Assembly (NCBI GenBank): GCA_943789485.1
Contig: CALSUH010000005.1
Span: forward strand, 1-64,000
DNA: 64,000 bases
Source of the DNA: an uncultured Pseudomonadales bacterium
Lineage (GTDB): Bacteria; Pseudomonadota; Gammaproteobacteria; Pseudomonadales; Pseudohongiellaceae
Direction of reading: 5' to 3'
Position numbers and translations under genes: made by a program. Below are positions 1 through 10,147 of the stretch, one piece after another; the stretch's first letter is position 1, and each line of letters starts with the position of its first letter. A model generated the notes under the pieces. That model searched no databases. It worked only from the letters and a program-made list of their open reading frames with translations, and had not been told where the DNA came from.

Positions 1-9
1 CTATTCATC

Positions 10-1380
10 TTACTGGCTCCATTGTTGTTTTAGTGCTTCCCGGTCTACTCTTTTGCCGCGCAGATAGACATCAAAGATCTGCCGTGTGTTGCGAATATCT
101 ACTAATGGATTTGAATCTAGGATAAGGAAGTCTGCTGCCTTTCCCGCCTTGAGGCTGCCTACGCTATCTAGCCCGAATGCCTCAGCAGAACGCGAAGTCG
201 ACGCAACGATAGCCTCAGCCGGACTCATCCCCATGCGCACAAATAGTTCTAGCTCAACGTGGTCCGCGTAGCCGAAAAAATCACCGACCGCTCCCGCATC
301 AGTTCCAAGAATTATGTGATCTTTCAATTTTAAGAGATTTCTAGCCAGCATAGCTGAGCGCTGCTGCGACTCTGCGTTTTGATTAGTAGGTGGAGCGTTG
401 TAGTTGTCTTCAAGCGACTCAAGCACCGACGCGGGCACCTGATCGTAGAAGAAAGGGTCCTGAAAAGCTGGAATATAGTAGGGCTCGCGCTTAGTAATCA
501 TACCCAGTGTTGGAACGATGTAGACATTATTCTGTTTGACCATTTCCAAGTACTCATCGTCCACTTCCCTATCATAGGGCATATGGATGAAGCGCCTGTT
601 GCCTAGATTAACAAGAGACTTATGGTCATCCAGCGTGGTGGCATGGGCGATGATTCGCATGTCGTAATTCGAAGCCGTCTGCAGAACCGCCGTATAGATT
701 TCCGGTGCGAGTTTTACTTGTGCCCCGCGACGCTCGTCTCGCGAGTCCACCCATATCTTGGCGATCCCATATCCGTTAGCGGCTAGCTCTTTTACTGTTC
801 TTACCGCCTGCTCGGGATCAGTAACCGGGTTGACTCCCCAGTAGTCGGGGTCGTCGGTAAAACGCGGGTTAGGTCCGCCGCCCGGAGAACCCATGCCGGG
901 CGATTGATGATAGCGTGCGCCGCCGATGTTGCCTCGCAACTGTTCCAACTTTATCCGTGCGGCGACGTCCTCTTTATCGCTACCCGTGGATATGATCGTA
1001 CCTACACCGTAATAGGCGTGACGGTAGAGGTGGTCAGTGAGGTTTCCCTCAGTAAATAAAGTAGACCCCCAATCGCCGTAAGCCTCCCAACCTAGATGGG
1101 CATGGGTATTAACGAGCGCAGGGATGAGTGTTTTTCCGCTAAGATCATGACTAACTACACCGTCAGAAACATTGCTGCCTGACATTGGCCCAACAGCCAA
1201 AATAGTACCGCCGCGAATCAGCACAGATCCCCGCTCAATTACCGTGCCGTCACCGATGATGATGCGCACATTATTGAATACCTGTTCAATAGAATCTGTA
1301 TCGCCTAACGGTTGAGCAACCGTCTGACCAACCGCTAACAACAGACTGAGGGTTGCACACGTGAATGAAGATAGTTTCAT
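10..1380 (-). CDS. Secreted metal-dependent amidohydrolase
   Basis: A 456-residue protein of the imidazolonepropionase-like amidohydrolase superfamily. Residues 1-23 look like a Sec signal peptide (hydrophobic core, ending in TVAQ), so it should act in the periplasm. Metal-site features are visible: HAH at 93-95, a Lys at 208 (AKIWVD) in the place of the bridging lysine, His246 (IIAHATT), His266 (FIHMPYD) and Asp361 (ILGTDAG). The C-terminal GSLKAGKAADFLILD segment is the usual return to the composite beta domain. The substrate cannot be told; relatives hydrolyse cyclic amides, dipeptides or organophosphates. It lies 141 bases downstream of the NHL gene on the same strand and may share its transcript. 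Family assignment is firm, function is not. Confidence 0.85.
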   Translation of the reverse strand: MKLSSFTCATLSLLLAVGQTVAQPLGDTDSIEQVFNNVRIIIGDGTVIERGSVLIRGGTILAVGPMSGSNVSDGVVSHDLSGKTLIPALVNTHAHLGWEAYGDWGSTLFTEGNLTDHLYRHAYYGVGTIISTGSDKEDVAARIKLEQLRGNIGGARYHQSPGMGSPGGGPNPRFTDDPDYWGVNPVTDPEQAVRTVKELAANGYGIAKIWVDSRDERRGAQVKLAPEIYTAVLQTASNYDMRIIAHATTLDDHKSLVNLGNRRFIHMPYDREVDDEYLEMVKQNNVYIVPTLGMITKREPYYIPAFQDPFFYDQVPASVLESLEDNYNAPPTNQNAESQQRSAMLARNLLKLKDHIILGTDAGAVGDFFGYADHVELELFVRMGMSPAEAIVASTSRSAEAFGLDSVGSLKAGKAADFLILDSNPLVDIRNTRQIFDVYLRGKRVDREALKQQWSQ

Positions 1381-1521
1381 TTCTTACTGTAAGCTCCGAT
1401 GGTTCCTCAGCTTGTTATCTTTAAGAGCAGGCCTCACCGCGAGTGAGCGGCTGCATGATCTTCGTCGGGAAAGCCGTGCTGCATTTTATTAAGACTTTAT
1501 CCTAAGCACCCAAGCAATAAA

Positions 1522-2634
1522 TTATTTTCTAACCCATTTCTGCAAACATCCGCCCGACGGGCTAACGTCACAACCACCGGTAAGCCCAGCAAAAATATTG
1601 CCTAGATTATCAGCAGCCATGCCCTCTGGTCGGGTTCCGGGAATATAGTATTGCAAGGAGCCATTGGTCTTCCCGATGCGAATGCCTACCTGAAAACCTG
1701 GGTTTCGCGCTACGCGTCCCCCGCCCTCTGGAGCGATTGACGGCCCCCCAAGAAGTCCACCAGATTCTGAATCAGCAACCACGAAAGTTCCATCCTCCAG
1801 AACTGTGATACCACTGGGTCGCCCAAAATGTCTCCAGTCGTCTACAAAATCCAGATTCTCATCCAATATCTGCACACGGTTGTTGGAGCGGTCTGCCACA
1901 TACAGACGTCCCTGCGCATCGTAGGCCAGAGCATGCGGTCCCATAAATTCACCCGAGCCAGCCCCCATTTTTCCAACTTCTCGGACAAACTCGCCCGCGG
2001 GCGTTATCACCACCAAACGATCGCCATCCTGCTGCGCATTGGAAGGGCGCGGCCAGTGGCCGTCGGCGATTACAATATTGCCATCGGGCATCAGAGCACA
2101 CGCGGTGGGACCAATGAACGTCTCTGTTCCTGCTCGCGAAACACCGGCCTGCCCAAGACTTAATAAATGCTCACCATCGGGGCTGAACTTGTGAATCTGG
2201 AATCCGCGACCGGCAGTTGCTGGGTCATCACTGAAAGGGCCGCTGTCTCCGGCCCAAAGATTTCCGTCATTGTCCATGCAGAAACCATGCGCCTGAACGA
2301 TCATGCCTTCGCCGAAACTCTTGGTGATCTGTCCTTCTGCATTGACGTAATTGATAGGCGGCTCGGAACGAAACAGCATCCAAAGTCCGCCGGTGTCATC
2401 TGGAATCAGCCCAATAGCGGCTCCCCATTCTTGACCAGGAAGTAAGGTTGGCCAATTTTCAACCATCTCATACGGCCCATCCATTGTAGAAGTTGGCCGC
2501 CTGGAGAGTGAGATCAATTTTTCAGTTTCAGCCTCTCTAGCTTCAACAACCTGCGCCTGTGATGTCGCAGAAAACAGTGGCACCAGCCCCAGTAAAGATA
2601 CGATTAGCATTATTCTTCTAGCAGATTTAGACAT
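1522..2634 (-). CDS. Secreted NHL-repeat beta-propeller protein
   Basis: A 370-residue protein with a signal peptide (about residues 1-27, ending SATSQA) and NHL-type propeller blades. The clearest is around residues 235-260, with GPHALAYDAQGRLYVADRSN followed by NRVQILD; other blades have the pattern G-x-hydrophobic-D-x-x-G-x-hydrophobic-x-V-A-D. NHL propellers are binding scaffolds, and related secreted proteins resemble the lyase half of peptidylglycine amidating enzymes, but no catalytic residues can be assigned here. It sits between two other exported proteins on the same strand, with 134 and 141 base gaps. The role is unknown; ligand binding or a periplasmic lyase or hydrolase are options. 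Confidence 0.75.
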   Translation of the reverse strand: MSKSARRIMLIVSLLGLVPLFSATSQAQVVEAREAETEKLISLSRRPTSTMDGPYEMVENWPTLLPGQEWGAAIGLIPDDTGGLWMLFRSEPPINYVNAEGQITKSFGEGMIVQAHGFCMDNDGNLWAGDSGPFSDDPATAGRGFQIHKFSPDGEHLLSLGQAGVSRAGTETFIGPTACALMPDGNIVIADGHWPRPSNAQQDGDRLVVITPAGEFVREVGKMGAGSGEFMGPHALAYDAQGRLYVADRSNNRVQILDENLDFVDDWRHFGRPSGITVLEDGTFVVADSESGGLLGGPSIAPEGGGRVARNPGFQVGIRIGKTNGSLQYYIPGTRPEGMAADNLGNIFAGLTGGCDVSPSGGCLQKWVRK

Positions 2635-2768
2635 GGTTCTATCTCCTTACTAACAATTGCCAGCTATCTTGCTGGATTGGAAACTGGAATCCGATGGAGG
2701 CCGACTAAAAACACATGACGGCATCCTAACTCGATCCTATTGCCTTTCTTCGGGGCTCGCGCTCTAGC

Positions 2769-5000
2769 CTAATAGGCTAGAGGATCGGGCCGAACTTGAA
2801 ACTTGACCATCTTACTGGTCGTGCCCTTGCCGCCTTCGGTGTGCCAATTGAAGTTAGTTCCATAGTTTGCCCACACGCCGCGTCCTTTCCACCCTGCATC
2901 AGGATCATCGATACGACCGTCCAGACCGCGAGAATAGAATCCTAGCGGGTAAGGCACTCGCATGATGACCCACTCGCCGGTTTCCGGATTTAGAACCTGC
3001 AGGGAATCGGAACCCGAACCGTTAGCGATCGGTAAATTTTCACCAAGCCCAAGCGTATTAAAATTATCTACCCAGTTATAGTAATGAAAGTCCGCCTTGA
3101 CGTCGGTTCCTTTAAGTGCAGGACCAGGCACTTCATGTAAAGTCCAGCCCTCTTGGCAGTGCTGAGAATCAACAACCGTTGGACCATTCATCACCTCACA
3201 CTTGCTGCGATCGAAGCTTGCCAAATGACTACTGCCCGATAGCGCTGTCCAAACGACGCCATTTTTATCCACATCAATCCCGCGCGGACCAAAGCCCTCA
3301 ACCTTTCCATCGATGACTGGTAACTCATACACTTCGGTAATACATGTTTCCGGCGGATTGTCGCCCTTGTCGAAACGGTAGATACGACCAGGAAACTCCG
3401 TGCCACCGCCCCATGCCACATTATCAACTTGGTTGACAATGACGCCGTAACTACCTGGGCTCATGCGCGTGTCCAGAGTAGGATCTATGTCGGTAAGCAC
3501 TTCTCCGCCGCCGCCCTCGCCAACGCTACGCAGGGCGCCGACCGGCTGATTCCACGGCTTGGTAATGCGCCCATCGCCATTGGTATCCACTACCATTGGA
3601 CACCAACCCTGAGACAACTGCTCATCGCCCGTGCGGTCGAAGAGTTTGGTATTTATCCAGCCCATCACATCGCCGCCGCCGCTGAAATACAGTGTGCGAT
3701 CTTCATCGCTGGCAAACTGTAGATGGTGAGTACCGAAGCAGGTATCGATCAAACCGAAAGACTCCGTTGCCGGATCGTAGTAGGAGGCCTGCCTAGAGCT
3801 TCTTCGTGTTGGGTAGTATTGAGCGAATTTATTGGTCGAGCCTTGCTGGCACCACTCGGGCAAAACATCTCCACGCACTTTTGTCGTCATCCAGATTCGA
3901 CCTAATTCATCCATCATTGGGTTGTGTGGATCTGCCGGTCCTTCCCACAGGGCTTCGTCCTCATAGAAAACAGAAGGAACTGGAAATTGTTGAGCGAAGC
4001 GCGTTACCGCCGGATTGTCTGGATTGTCTTTTACCGCAATCTCGATCGTGCGGTACTCATTGGTTTGTGTATCTAATTCCAGCAAAGTCCCGTGCCCACC
4101 ATCGACTCCGTAGACCTTGCCCCCTGCGTTGATCGATACGTCTCGCTTGTCGGTGACAATCTCATCATGGATGTAGGAGGATTCGTTGCCCCAATCCCAC
4201 AGCGTAAGTACGACATTGCGCTCAACACCGCTAGGACGCGCTGGAGCAGATGGCACTTCGCCAGCGGCGATGCGATCGGTCCAATCAGCGTACATCTGAA
4301 TGCCGCGCTCGCGCCCGAAACGACCAGCAAAGGCACTCATGAACGGGCCACGAATACCAATAGCCGTCCTGTAATGCCAAGCCTCAACACTGGTCTCGAA
4401 ACCAAGGTGGTTGAGATGATCTAGCGAGCGCGTTAGTTTGTTGCCAAGTTGGTGACACAGCTGACAGCCCTGTTTCGTCATGTCGATCCACTGCGCCTGG
4501 CTGCGCATGCCCTGTGAGATGCCGTTGCCATCATCGCCGGTGCCTGGAAATTCGCTAGCATCTGGCACTTCGAGCAAGGAATACCAATAGTTTGCAGGAT
4601 AGACTTGCGCTGCCTCGGCGGGGGATGCCGCAACGAAGGTATTCAGCGTGACATCGGCACCCACTCTCAGGGAAAGCGGTTTTGAATCGACCAGGCCATA
4701 ACCTCTTACCCAGACCTTGTATAAGGCATCAGGCAGCTCGGGCAGAACAAACCGACCGTCGTCATCAGTGACTACGATCTTAATGAAGTGAGTCGGTAGG
4801 TCATCCGTCTCCGCAATTACCCAAACGCCCGCCTCGCTACCCTTGCTGCTTTGCACAACGCCTTCTATAGCACCATTGCCACCTTGGGGCTGCGCAGAGA
4901 CCGATAGTGCAAGCAGTGCAAGCAGTGTTAGGCCGGCAGCACGTCCAAGCAGTTGAAATCGAGAGTCTTTCGAGATTAGTAGTTTTTCAAGCGAGAACAT
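2769..5000 (-). CDS. Exported carboxypeptidase-regulatory-domain / propeller protein with one heme motif
   Basis: A 743-residue exported protein. After an N-terminal hydrophobic segment (residues 20-37) comes a carboxypeptidase-regulatory-like (transthyretin-like) domain at about 43-115 (AIEGVVQSSKG, DDDGRFVLPELP). A single CXXCH heme site follows at 179-183 (CQLCH), and then a long Vgb/streptogramin-lyase-like propeller with blades such as DELGRIWMTTKVRG and DVDKNGVVWTALSG. One covalent c-type heme in the periplasm is therefore likely. Proteins of this architecture occur beside oxidoreductases in marine Gammaproteobacteria, but I know of no assigned reaction. It begins 245 bases from the divergent VOC gene, so the two may share a control region. 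Confidence 0.7.
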   Translation of the reverse strand: MFSLEKLLISKDSRFQLLGRAAGLTLLALLALSVSAQPQGGNGAIEGVVQSSKGSEAGVWVIAETDDLPTHFIKIVVTDDDGRFVLPELPDALYKVWVRGYGLVDSKPLSLRVGADVTLNTFVAASPAEAAQVYPANYWYSLLEVPDASEFPGTGDDGNGISQGMRSQAQWIDMTKQGCQLCHQLGNKLTRSLDHLNHLGFETSVEAWHYRTAIGIRGPFMSAFAGRFGRERGIQMYADWTDRIAAGEVPSAPARPSGVERNVVLTLWDWGNESSYIHDEIVTDKRDVSINAGGKVYGVDGGHGTLLELDTQTNEYRTIEIAVKDNPDNPAVTRFAQQFPVPSVFYEDEALWEGPADPHNPMMDELGRIWMTTKVRGDVLPEWCQQGSTNKFAQYYPTRRSSRQASYYDPATESFGLIDTCFGTHHLQFASDEDRTLYFSGGGDVMGWINTKLFDRTGDEQLSQGWCPMVVDTNGDGRITKPWNQPVGALRSVGEGGGGEVLTDIDPTLDTRMSPGSYGVIVNQVDNVAWGGGTEFPGRIYRFDKGDNPPETCITEVYELPVIDGKVEGFGPRGIDVDKNGVVWTALSGSSHLASFDRSKCEVMNGPTVVDSQHCQEGWTLHEVPGPALKGTDVKADFHYYNWVDNFNTLGLGENLPIANGSGSDSLQVLNPETGEWVIMRVPYPLGFYSRGLDGRIDDPDAGWKGRGVWANYGTNFNWHTEGGKGTTSKMVKFQVRPDPLAY

Positions 5001-5245
5001 TAGAGTCTCCAGGCGATAATTTTTATTTTATAGTCACTGTACTGTGAGAGCGCTATTATAAGTTACAAATCAGTGATCTTTAGTCCTCAATTTGTACCAT
5101 TATTCTCAACAACTGCCTCTGTACTTATAACATATTTCAAAATCACTCTAAAATCGACTAGGCAGTAGGCGAATCAACCGTTACATTTATCATTAATAGC
5201 TAAGACGCAATAATAAAAATGATGCAATTCTCAGGAGAATAAACC
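5001..5245. promoter_or_regulatory. Divergent intergenic control region
   Basis: This 245-base AT-rich gap separates two divergent genes and should contain both promoters. A clear ribosome binding site (TCAGGAG) lies 9 bases before the ATG at 5246. No operator or known regulator site could be recognised. Confidence 0.4.
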
Positions 5246-6325
5246 ATGGTGGCGGACGTCGAACAATTAATCAGTGCTATAAAGAACAAGCAGTTTAGTC
5301 GCCGTACTTTCTTAGGTTCAGCCGCGGCACTAGCGGTGACCGGCAGCAGCGGTGCTGCTAGCAGTATCAGCCCCCCTCTACCCGTGCAATCGATTAATCA
5401 CATGACGATTAGCGTTTCTGATCCGACCGCTTCGCTTGCTTGGTATCAGGGCCTGTTCGGCATGCCAATCGCTGCTAGGCAAGGCAACACCATCGTACTA
5501 CAGGTCGGCGACGGCCCTCAGTTCATGGCCATTGGCGGATCGCCTAGTGACAATCCTCGCATCACCCATCTGTGCTTAGCAGTTGAAAATTTCGATGACG
5601 AGCGAACCGTGCAAATCCTCGCTGAACACGGCGTTGCCGCGACTACTGAATCCGGCCCGATGCAGTCCCGCGTAAGAATGCGTGGCGAGGAATTTGGCGG
5701 CGCAGCCAGCGGCACGCCGGAACTGTACTTCGGCGACCGCGATGGCATTGTCGTGCAATTGCAAGATACGAGCTATTGCGGGGGAGCCGGCTTGCTGGGA
5801 GAAGACTGCCTCGCGACGCCTGAGCCCGCACCCAGTTCGGGGCTACTAACCCTGCATGAGTTCAATCATTTCACTTTGTTTGTCTCTGATCAGGCGCGCT
5901 CCATGGCGTTCTATCAGAGCCTATTCGGCATGCAGGTGGACACCTATCAAGGTGCTCTGCCGGTAATGCGAATTGGCGCCGGCAAGCAGTTCCTAGCTAT
6001 GCCGGCGGTGCCTCCCCTGGCTGGGCGCATACACCACGCCTCACTGGCGGTGGCTGATTTTGATGTCGATCGTCTTTTCTCTGTGCTGGAAGGCTACGGC
6101 TTGGCCGTGCTGGAGGGGGCATCAAGTGCCGATGGACCATTGCAGGCCTACGTGACGATGCGCGGATCGGACCGAGGCGGTGCTACTGAGGGCACGCCGG
6201 AGCTATATTTTACGGACCCAGACGGTATACTGATCCAGCTTCAAGATTTAAGCTACTGTGGTGGCAATGGTTATCTCGGCGATGAATGCGGCACAGTTGA
6301 GAATCCTACCGGGCGCAACAACTGA
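5246..6325 (+). CDS. Tat-exported twin VOC-domain protein
   Basis: A 359-residue protein with a twin-arginine signal (SRRTFLGSAAALA, Arg19-Arg20). Two vicinal-oxygen-chelate (glyoxalase/dioxygenase fold) domains follow at about 48-170 and 205-345. Both carry the same ending, GTPELYF-D-DGI-hydrophobic-QLQD-SYCGG, so the gene arose by internal duplication. VOC proteins bind a divalent metal through His/Glu residues; INHMT and EFNHF begin the two modules. Periplasmic export by Tat suggests folding with metal in the cytoplasm. It starts a co-directional row with the DUF1592 and DUF1552 genes (26-base gap), so it probably works with them. The substrate is unknown. Confidence 0.8.
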   Translation: MVADVEQLISAIKNKQFSRRTFLGSAAALAVTGSSGAASSISPPLPVQSINHMTISVSDPTASLAWYQGLFGMPIAARQGNTIVLQVGDGPQFMAIGGSPSDNPRITHLCLAVENFDDERTVQILAEHGVAATTESGPMQSRVRMRGEEFGGAASGTPELYFGDRDGIVVQLQDTSYCGGAGLLGEDCLATPEPAPSSGLLTLHEFNHFTLFVSDQARSMAFYQSLFGMQVDTYQGALPVMRIGAGKQFLAMPAVPPLAGRIHHASLAVADFDVDRLFSVLEGYGLAVLEGASSADGPLQAYVTMRGSDRGGATEGTPELYFTDPDGILIQLQDLSYCGGNGYLGDECGTVENPTGRNN

Positions 6326-6351
6326 ACCTCGCGTTTTGATCGGAACATGAC

Positions 6352-8802
6352 ATGAACAGAGCACTCATTATCAGTCTAGCTATGGCGGCGACAAACTTAT
6401 CCTGGGCCGCTGAGTCCAGGACTGTCGATACACAAAATCGTGCCTTGCTCGATCAGTACTGCGTGATCTGCCACAACCAAGGGGTCGTTAACAGCGCGGC
6501 CACCGCCAACGAAGGTTTGCAGACTACCCAGCTACGTAATCTAGGCCTAACACTGGATACCGAAGATGTGTCCAATTTGGCGGAAAATCCTGAGGTATGG
6601 GAGAAGGTTGTTAACAAACTTCGAGTGGGCGTGATGCCTCCTCCTAATTATCCGCGTCCGGACAAGCTCAGCTACGATGGCTTTCGGAGCTGGCTCGAAA
6701 ATGAACTCGATCAGGTAGCTGCGGCGCGAGTTAATCCCGGCCGGACTCAGGCATTTCACAGACTCAATCAAACCGAATATAAAAACTCAGTCCGCGACCT
6801 GCTGTACCTCGATATCGATGTCGCTGGCCTGATCCCTGCTGACTCGCCAGACCAATACGGCTTTGACAACAATGCCGACGTGTTAGCTTTATCTCCGGCA
6901 TTGGTTGAACGCTATGTTTCTGCCGCACACGAAGTGGCCGAACTAGCAGTAGGTGCGACGCCCCGTGGAGCTTCTATTAAAAGCTACGAAGTTCCACTAA
7001 ATCTTATTCAGGATGATCGACTGAGCGAGGAACTGCCTTTCGGTTCCCGAGGTGGCACTGCCATCGAGCACCTATTTCCGGTTGATGGCGATTACCGGAT
7101 TACTGTCAAACTGCAAACAAACTACGTGGACTTCGTGCGTGGTTACGACGCTCCTCACGAATTGGAGATCAGCCTCGACGGCCAGCTGATCGACTCCGCA
7201 ACCTTCGGTGGCGACGCACCCGGCGTGCCCGCGCCTTACAGCTACGCAGGAAATATCCGCGGCAGCGATGATTGGGAAGCATTCATGATGGCCTTCGCCG
7301 ACAAAGGCTTTGAAATAGTGCTGCCAGTGCTCGCCGGCCCGCGCATCATCGGCGCGACGTTTCCTCGCGAGATGTGGGAGGACGAAGGAATACAGCAGCC
7401 CAGATTGTTTGGTTATCACTTAGCTGTGACTGAGTTACCCGATAAAAATCCTGGAATAGGCAGCATCCAAATAGAAGGACCACTCTCCGTAGCAGGGCCC
7501 GGTGACACACCCAGCCGACAACAAATCTTCACTTGCACCCCGGCAAGCCTAGACGAAGAGCCTGCGTGTGCAAGAGAGATTCTCGGCTCATTAGCACGCC
7601 GCGCCTATCGCCGCCCGATTGGCGAAAACGATATTGAAGGTTTAGTTGAATTCTATAATGCAGGCAGGCTCGATGGCGGCTTCGAAGCAGGCATTCAATT
7701 TGCACTCGAACGTATTCTAGTTTCTCCTGACTTCCTATTCCGCATTGAACAAGACCCCAAAGATGCCCAGCCCGGAGACATGTATGCGATTAGCGACACC
7801 GAACTTGCTTCTCGCCTGTCATTTTTCCTCTGGAGTAGTCTTCCCGACGAAGAGTTATTGGATCTGGTCGAGCGCAATGCCTTACGCGAACCCGGCGTGC
7901 TCGAGCAGCAGGTAGAAAGGATGATGGCCGACGCGCGCGCTGACGCCTTCATCAAAAACTTTGTGGGACAGTGGCTATATCTGCGGAACCTCGGCGGCAT
8001 TTATCCCGACCCCGCAAGTTTTCCCGAGTTCGACGAGAACTTGCGCGCAGCGTTCCAACGGGAAACAGAACTATTCATCGACGATCAGATCCGTTCCGAC
8101 AAGAGTCTGCTTGAGCTGCTAAGTGCTGACTACACTTTCATCAACGAGAGGCTCGCGCAGCACTATGGCATACCCGGAATCTATGGAAGCCGCTACCGCA
8201 AGATAGCTCTGGAGGGTTCCGAACGTGGCGGACTACTCGGCCACGGCAGCATCATGATGGTGACTTCCTATCCGAATCGAACCTCTCCTGTGTTGCGTGG
8301 CAAGTTCGTACTCGAAAATTTATTAGGCGGCCCCCCTCCTGAGCCACCACCGAATGTGCCCGCGCTCGTGGAAGAGAGTGATGGCAAGAAGCTCACCATG
8401 CGCGAAGCAATGGCTCAGCATAGGGAAAACCCTGCTTGCCGTGTCTGTCACGCCGCTATGGACCCTATCGGCTTCTCGCTTGAAAATTACGACGCCGTCG
8501 GAAAATGGCGGCTCGAGTTTGCTGATCAACCAATCGACGCGTCTGGCCTACTCCCCGATGGCAACACCTTTGATGGTCCGGACGGCCTGCGCGATCTCTT
8601 GCTTGAGCGACCTAATGACCTAGTGGGCACGATAACCGAAAAACTACTGAGGTTCGCTCTCGGGCGCAGCCTCGAATACTACGATATGCCCCAAGTGCGG
8701 GCGATAGTGCGCAATGCGGCTGAGGACGATTATCGCTGGTCTTCAGTTATTCTTGGAGTAATTGAAAGTATGCCATTTCAAATGCGGAGAACACAGCTAT
8801 GA
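6352..8802 (+). CDS. DUF1587/DUF1592/DUF1588/DUF1585 cytochrome-like protein
   Basis: An 816-residue exported protein (signal peptide about 1-20) of the multi-domain family first seen in Planctomycetes. Near the N-terminus is CVICH (37-41), a c-type heme motif in a PSD-like domain. The DUF1587 part follows (FHRLNQTEYKNSVRDLL), a carbohydrate-binding-like insert lies in the middle, then DUF1592 (SRLSFFLWSSLPDEELL). DUF1588 has a second heme-type motif, CRVCH at 696-700, followed by AAMDPIGFSLENYD; a DUF1585 C-terminus ends the protein. It overlaps the DUF1552 gene by 4 bases (ATGA), the usual pairing for these families. Redox function in the periplasm is inferred; no reaction is established. 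Confidence 0.9.
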   Translation: MNRALIISLAMAATNLSWAAESRTVDTQNRALLDQYCVICHNQGVVNSAATANEGLQTTQLRNLGLTLDTEDVSNLAENPEVWEKVVNKLRVGVMPPPNYPRPDKLSYDGFRSWLENELDQVAAARVNPGRTQAFHRLNQTEYKNSVRDLLYLDIDVAGLIPADSPDQYGFDNNADVLALSPALVERYVSAAHEVAELAVGATPRGASIKSYEVPLNLIQDDRLSEELPFGSRGGTAIEHLFPVDGDYRITVKLQTNYVDFVRGYDAPHELEISLDGQLIDSATFGGDAPGVPAPYSYAGNIRGSDDWEAFMMAFADKGFEIVLPVLAGPRIIGATFPREMWEDEGIQQPRLFGYHLAVTELPDKNPGIGSIQIEGPLSVAGPGDTPSRQQIFTCTPASLDEEPACAREILGSLARRAYRRPIGENDIEGLVEFYNAGRLDGGFEAGIQFALERILVSPDFLFRIEQDPKDAQPGDMYAISDTELASRLSFFLWSSLPDEELLDLVERNALREPGVLEQQVERMMADARADAFIKNFVGQWLYLRNLGGIYPDPASFPEFDENLRAAFQRETELFIDDQIRSDKSLLELLSADYTFINERLAQHYGIPGIYGSRYRKIALEGSERGGLLGHGSIMMVTSYPNRTSPVLRGKFVLENLLGGPPPEPPPNVPALVEESDGKKLTMREAMAQHRENPACRVCHAAMDPIGFSLENYDAVGKWRLEFADQPIDASGLLPDGNTFDGPDGLRDLLLERPNDLVGTITEKLLRFALGRSLEYYDMPQVRAIVRNAAEDDYRWSSVILGVIESMPFQMRRTQL

Positions 8803-10133
8803 ATATATTCAAGAAGACCCTACCTCGTCGTACAGTATTGCGAGGGTTAGGCGCAAGTCTTGCCCTGCCATTGCTGGACAGCATGATTCCAGCACTTTCT
8901 TCGTCATCTGCGCTCGAGGCCCAACCGGCAAAGCGTCTCGGCGTGGTTTACGTGCCAAACGGCATGGCTATGAAGTCTTGGACGCCAGCCACTGAAGGTG
9001 CAGGCTTTGAGATGACCCGAATTTTGCAGCCAATGGCTGCTTACCAAGACAGAATGCTAGTGTTAACCGGGCTTAATGGAACTTCAAGCAACGCAGGCGT
9101 GCACGCTAGCGCCTCGACTCGCTTCCTTACTGGCACAATACCGGCTCGCACAGAATCCGACCTCAAGGCATCAGTCTCGCTTGACCAATTAGTCGCGCGC
9201 GAACTCGGCCGCCAGACACAACTCGGCTCACTAGAGTTAGCGTTAGACCAAAGCGATGTGTTCGGCTCCTGCGACATCGGTTTCAGCTGCCAGTACACCA
9301 GCACAATCTCCTGGAGAGACTCCTACACGCCGTTGCCAATGGAGACTAACCCACGAGCGGTGTTTGAGAGACTGTTTGGAGACACCGGCACAACTGATCC
9401 GGCTGTACGCCTGCAACGCATTCGTAAAGATAGAAGTCTGCTCGACTCGGTTACCGAACGAGTTTCCGAACTCAATCGTACTGTTGGGGCTGGCGACCGT
9501 GCCAAGCTCGATCAGTATTTAGATGCCGTTAGAGATGTTGAACGGCGCATTCAAATGGCGGAAGCGCAGAGCAACAGAGAACTCCCACAAATAGAACAAC
9601 CAGCAGGCATACCTAATACCTACGAGGAACATGCCAAGCTCATGTTCGACATGCAGGTGTTAGCCTATCAGACAGATCTCACTCGCGTAATAACCTTCAT
9701 GTTAGGGCGAGAACTAAGCGGTCGCACCTACGCCGAAATCGGCGTTCCCGATTCGCATCACCCAACCTCGCATCACCGCGATGACCCAGCACTTTACGAG
9801 AAGGTCACAAAAATCAACGAATTTCACACGAGCCTGTTCGCCTACTATCTTGACAAGCTCGATGCGACGCCGGACGGCAATGGGTCGCTGTTAGATAACA
9901 TATTGATGCTCTACGGTGCAGGTATGTCCGATAGCAACCGCCACCAGAATACTGGCCTGCCGCTGGTACTACTGGGCGGTGCAGGCGGCGCTGTCAAAGG
10001 TGGTCGCCATCTTCGTTACACCGAAGGCACGCCGATTAGCAACCTACACCTGACCATGCTCGAGAAGATGGGAATCCCCATGGAGTCGATAGCCAATAGC
10101 ACCGGCCGGCTCAACCTGTTGAGTGGCGTCTGA
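8799..10133 (+). CDS. DUF1552 family Tat-exported protein
   Basis: A 444-residue DUF1552 protein. The N-terminus has a twin-arginine signal (PRRTVLRGLGASLALPLL). Typical family segments are present: RLGVVYVPNGMAMKSWTP near residue 50, a mid-protein DAVRDVERRI helix, and HHPTSHHRDDP toward the C-terminus, which is histidine-rich and could bind metal. DUF1552 genes almost always follow DUF1592 genes, as here, where the start codon overlaps the upstream stop. The fold resembles alkaline-phosphatase-like DUF1501 relatives, but no catalytic activity is established. It likely forms a functional unit with the preceding heme protein. Confidence 0.9.
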   Translation: MNIFKKTLPRRTVLRGLGASLALPLLDSMIPALSSSSALEAQPAKRLGVVYVPNGMAMKSWTPATEGAGFEMTRILQPMAAYQDRMLVLTGLNGTSSNAGVHASASTRFLTGTIPARTESDLKASVSLDQLVARELGRQTQLGSLELALDQSDVFGSCDIGFSCQYTSTISWRDSYTPLPMETNPRAVFERLFGDTGTTDPAVRLQRIRKDRSLLDSVTERVSELNRTVGAGDRAKLDQYLDAVRDVERRIQMAEAQSNRELPQIEQPAGIPNTYEEHAKLMFDMQVLAYQTDLTRVITFMLGRELSGRTYAEIGVPDSHHPTSHHRDDPALYEKVTKINEFHTSLFAYYLDKLDATPDGNGSLLDNILMLYGAGMSDSNRHQNTGLPLVLLGGAGGAVKGGRHLRYTEGTPISNLHLTMLEKMGIPMESIANSTGRLNLLSGV

Positions 10134-10147
10134 TTTTGAGAGTTAGC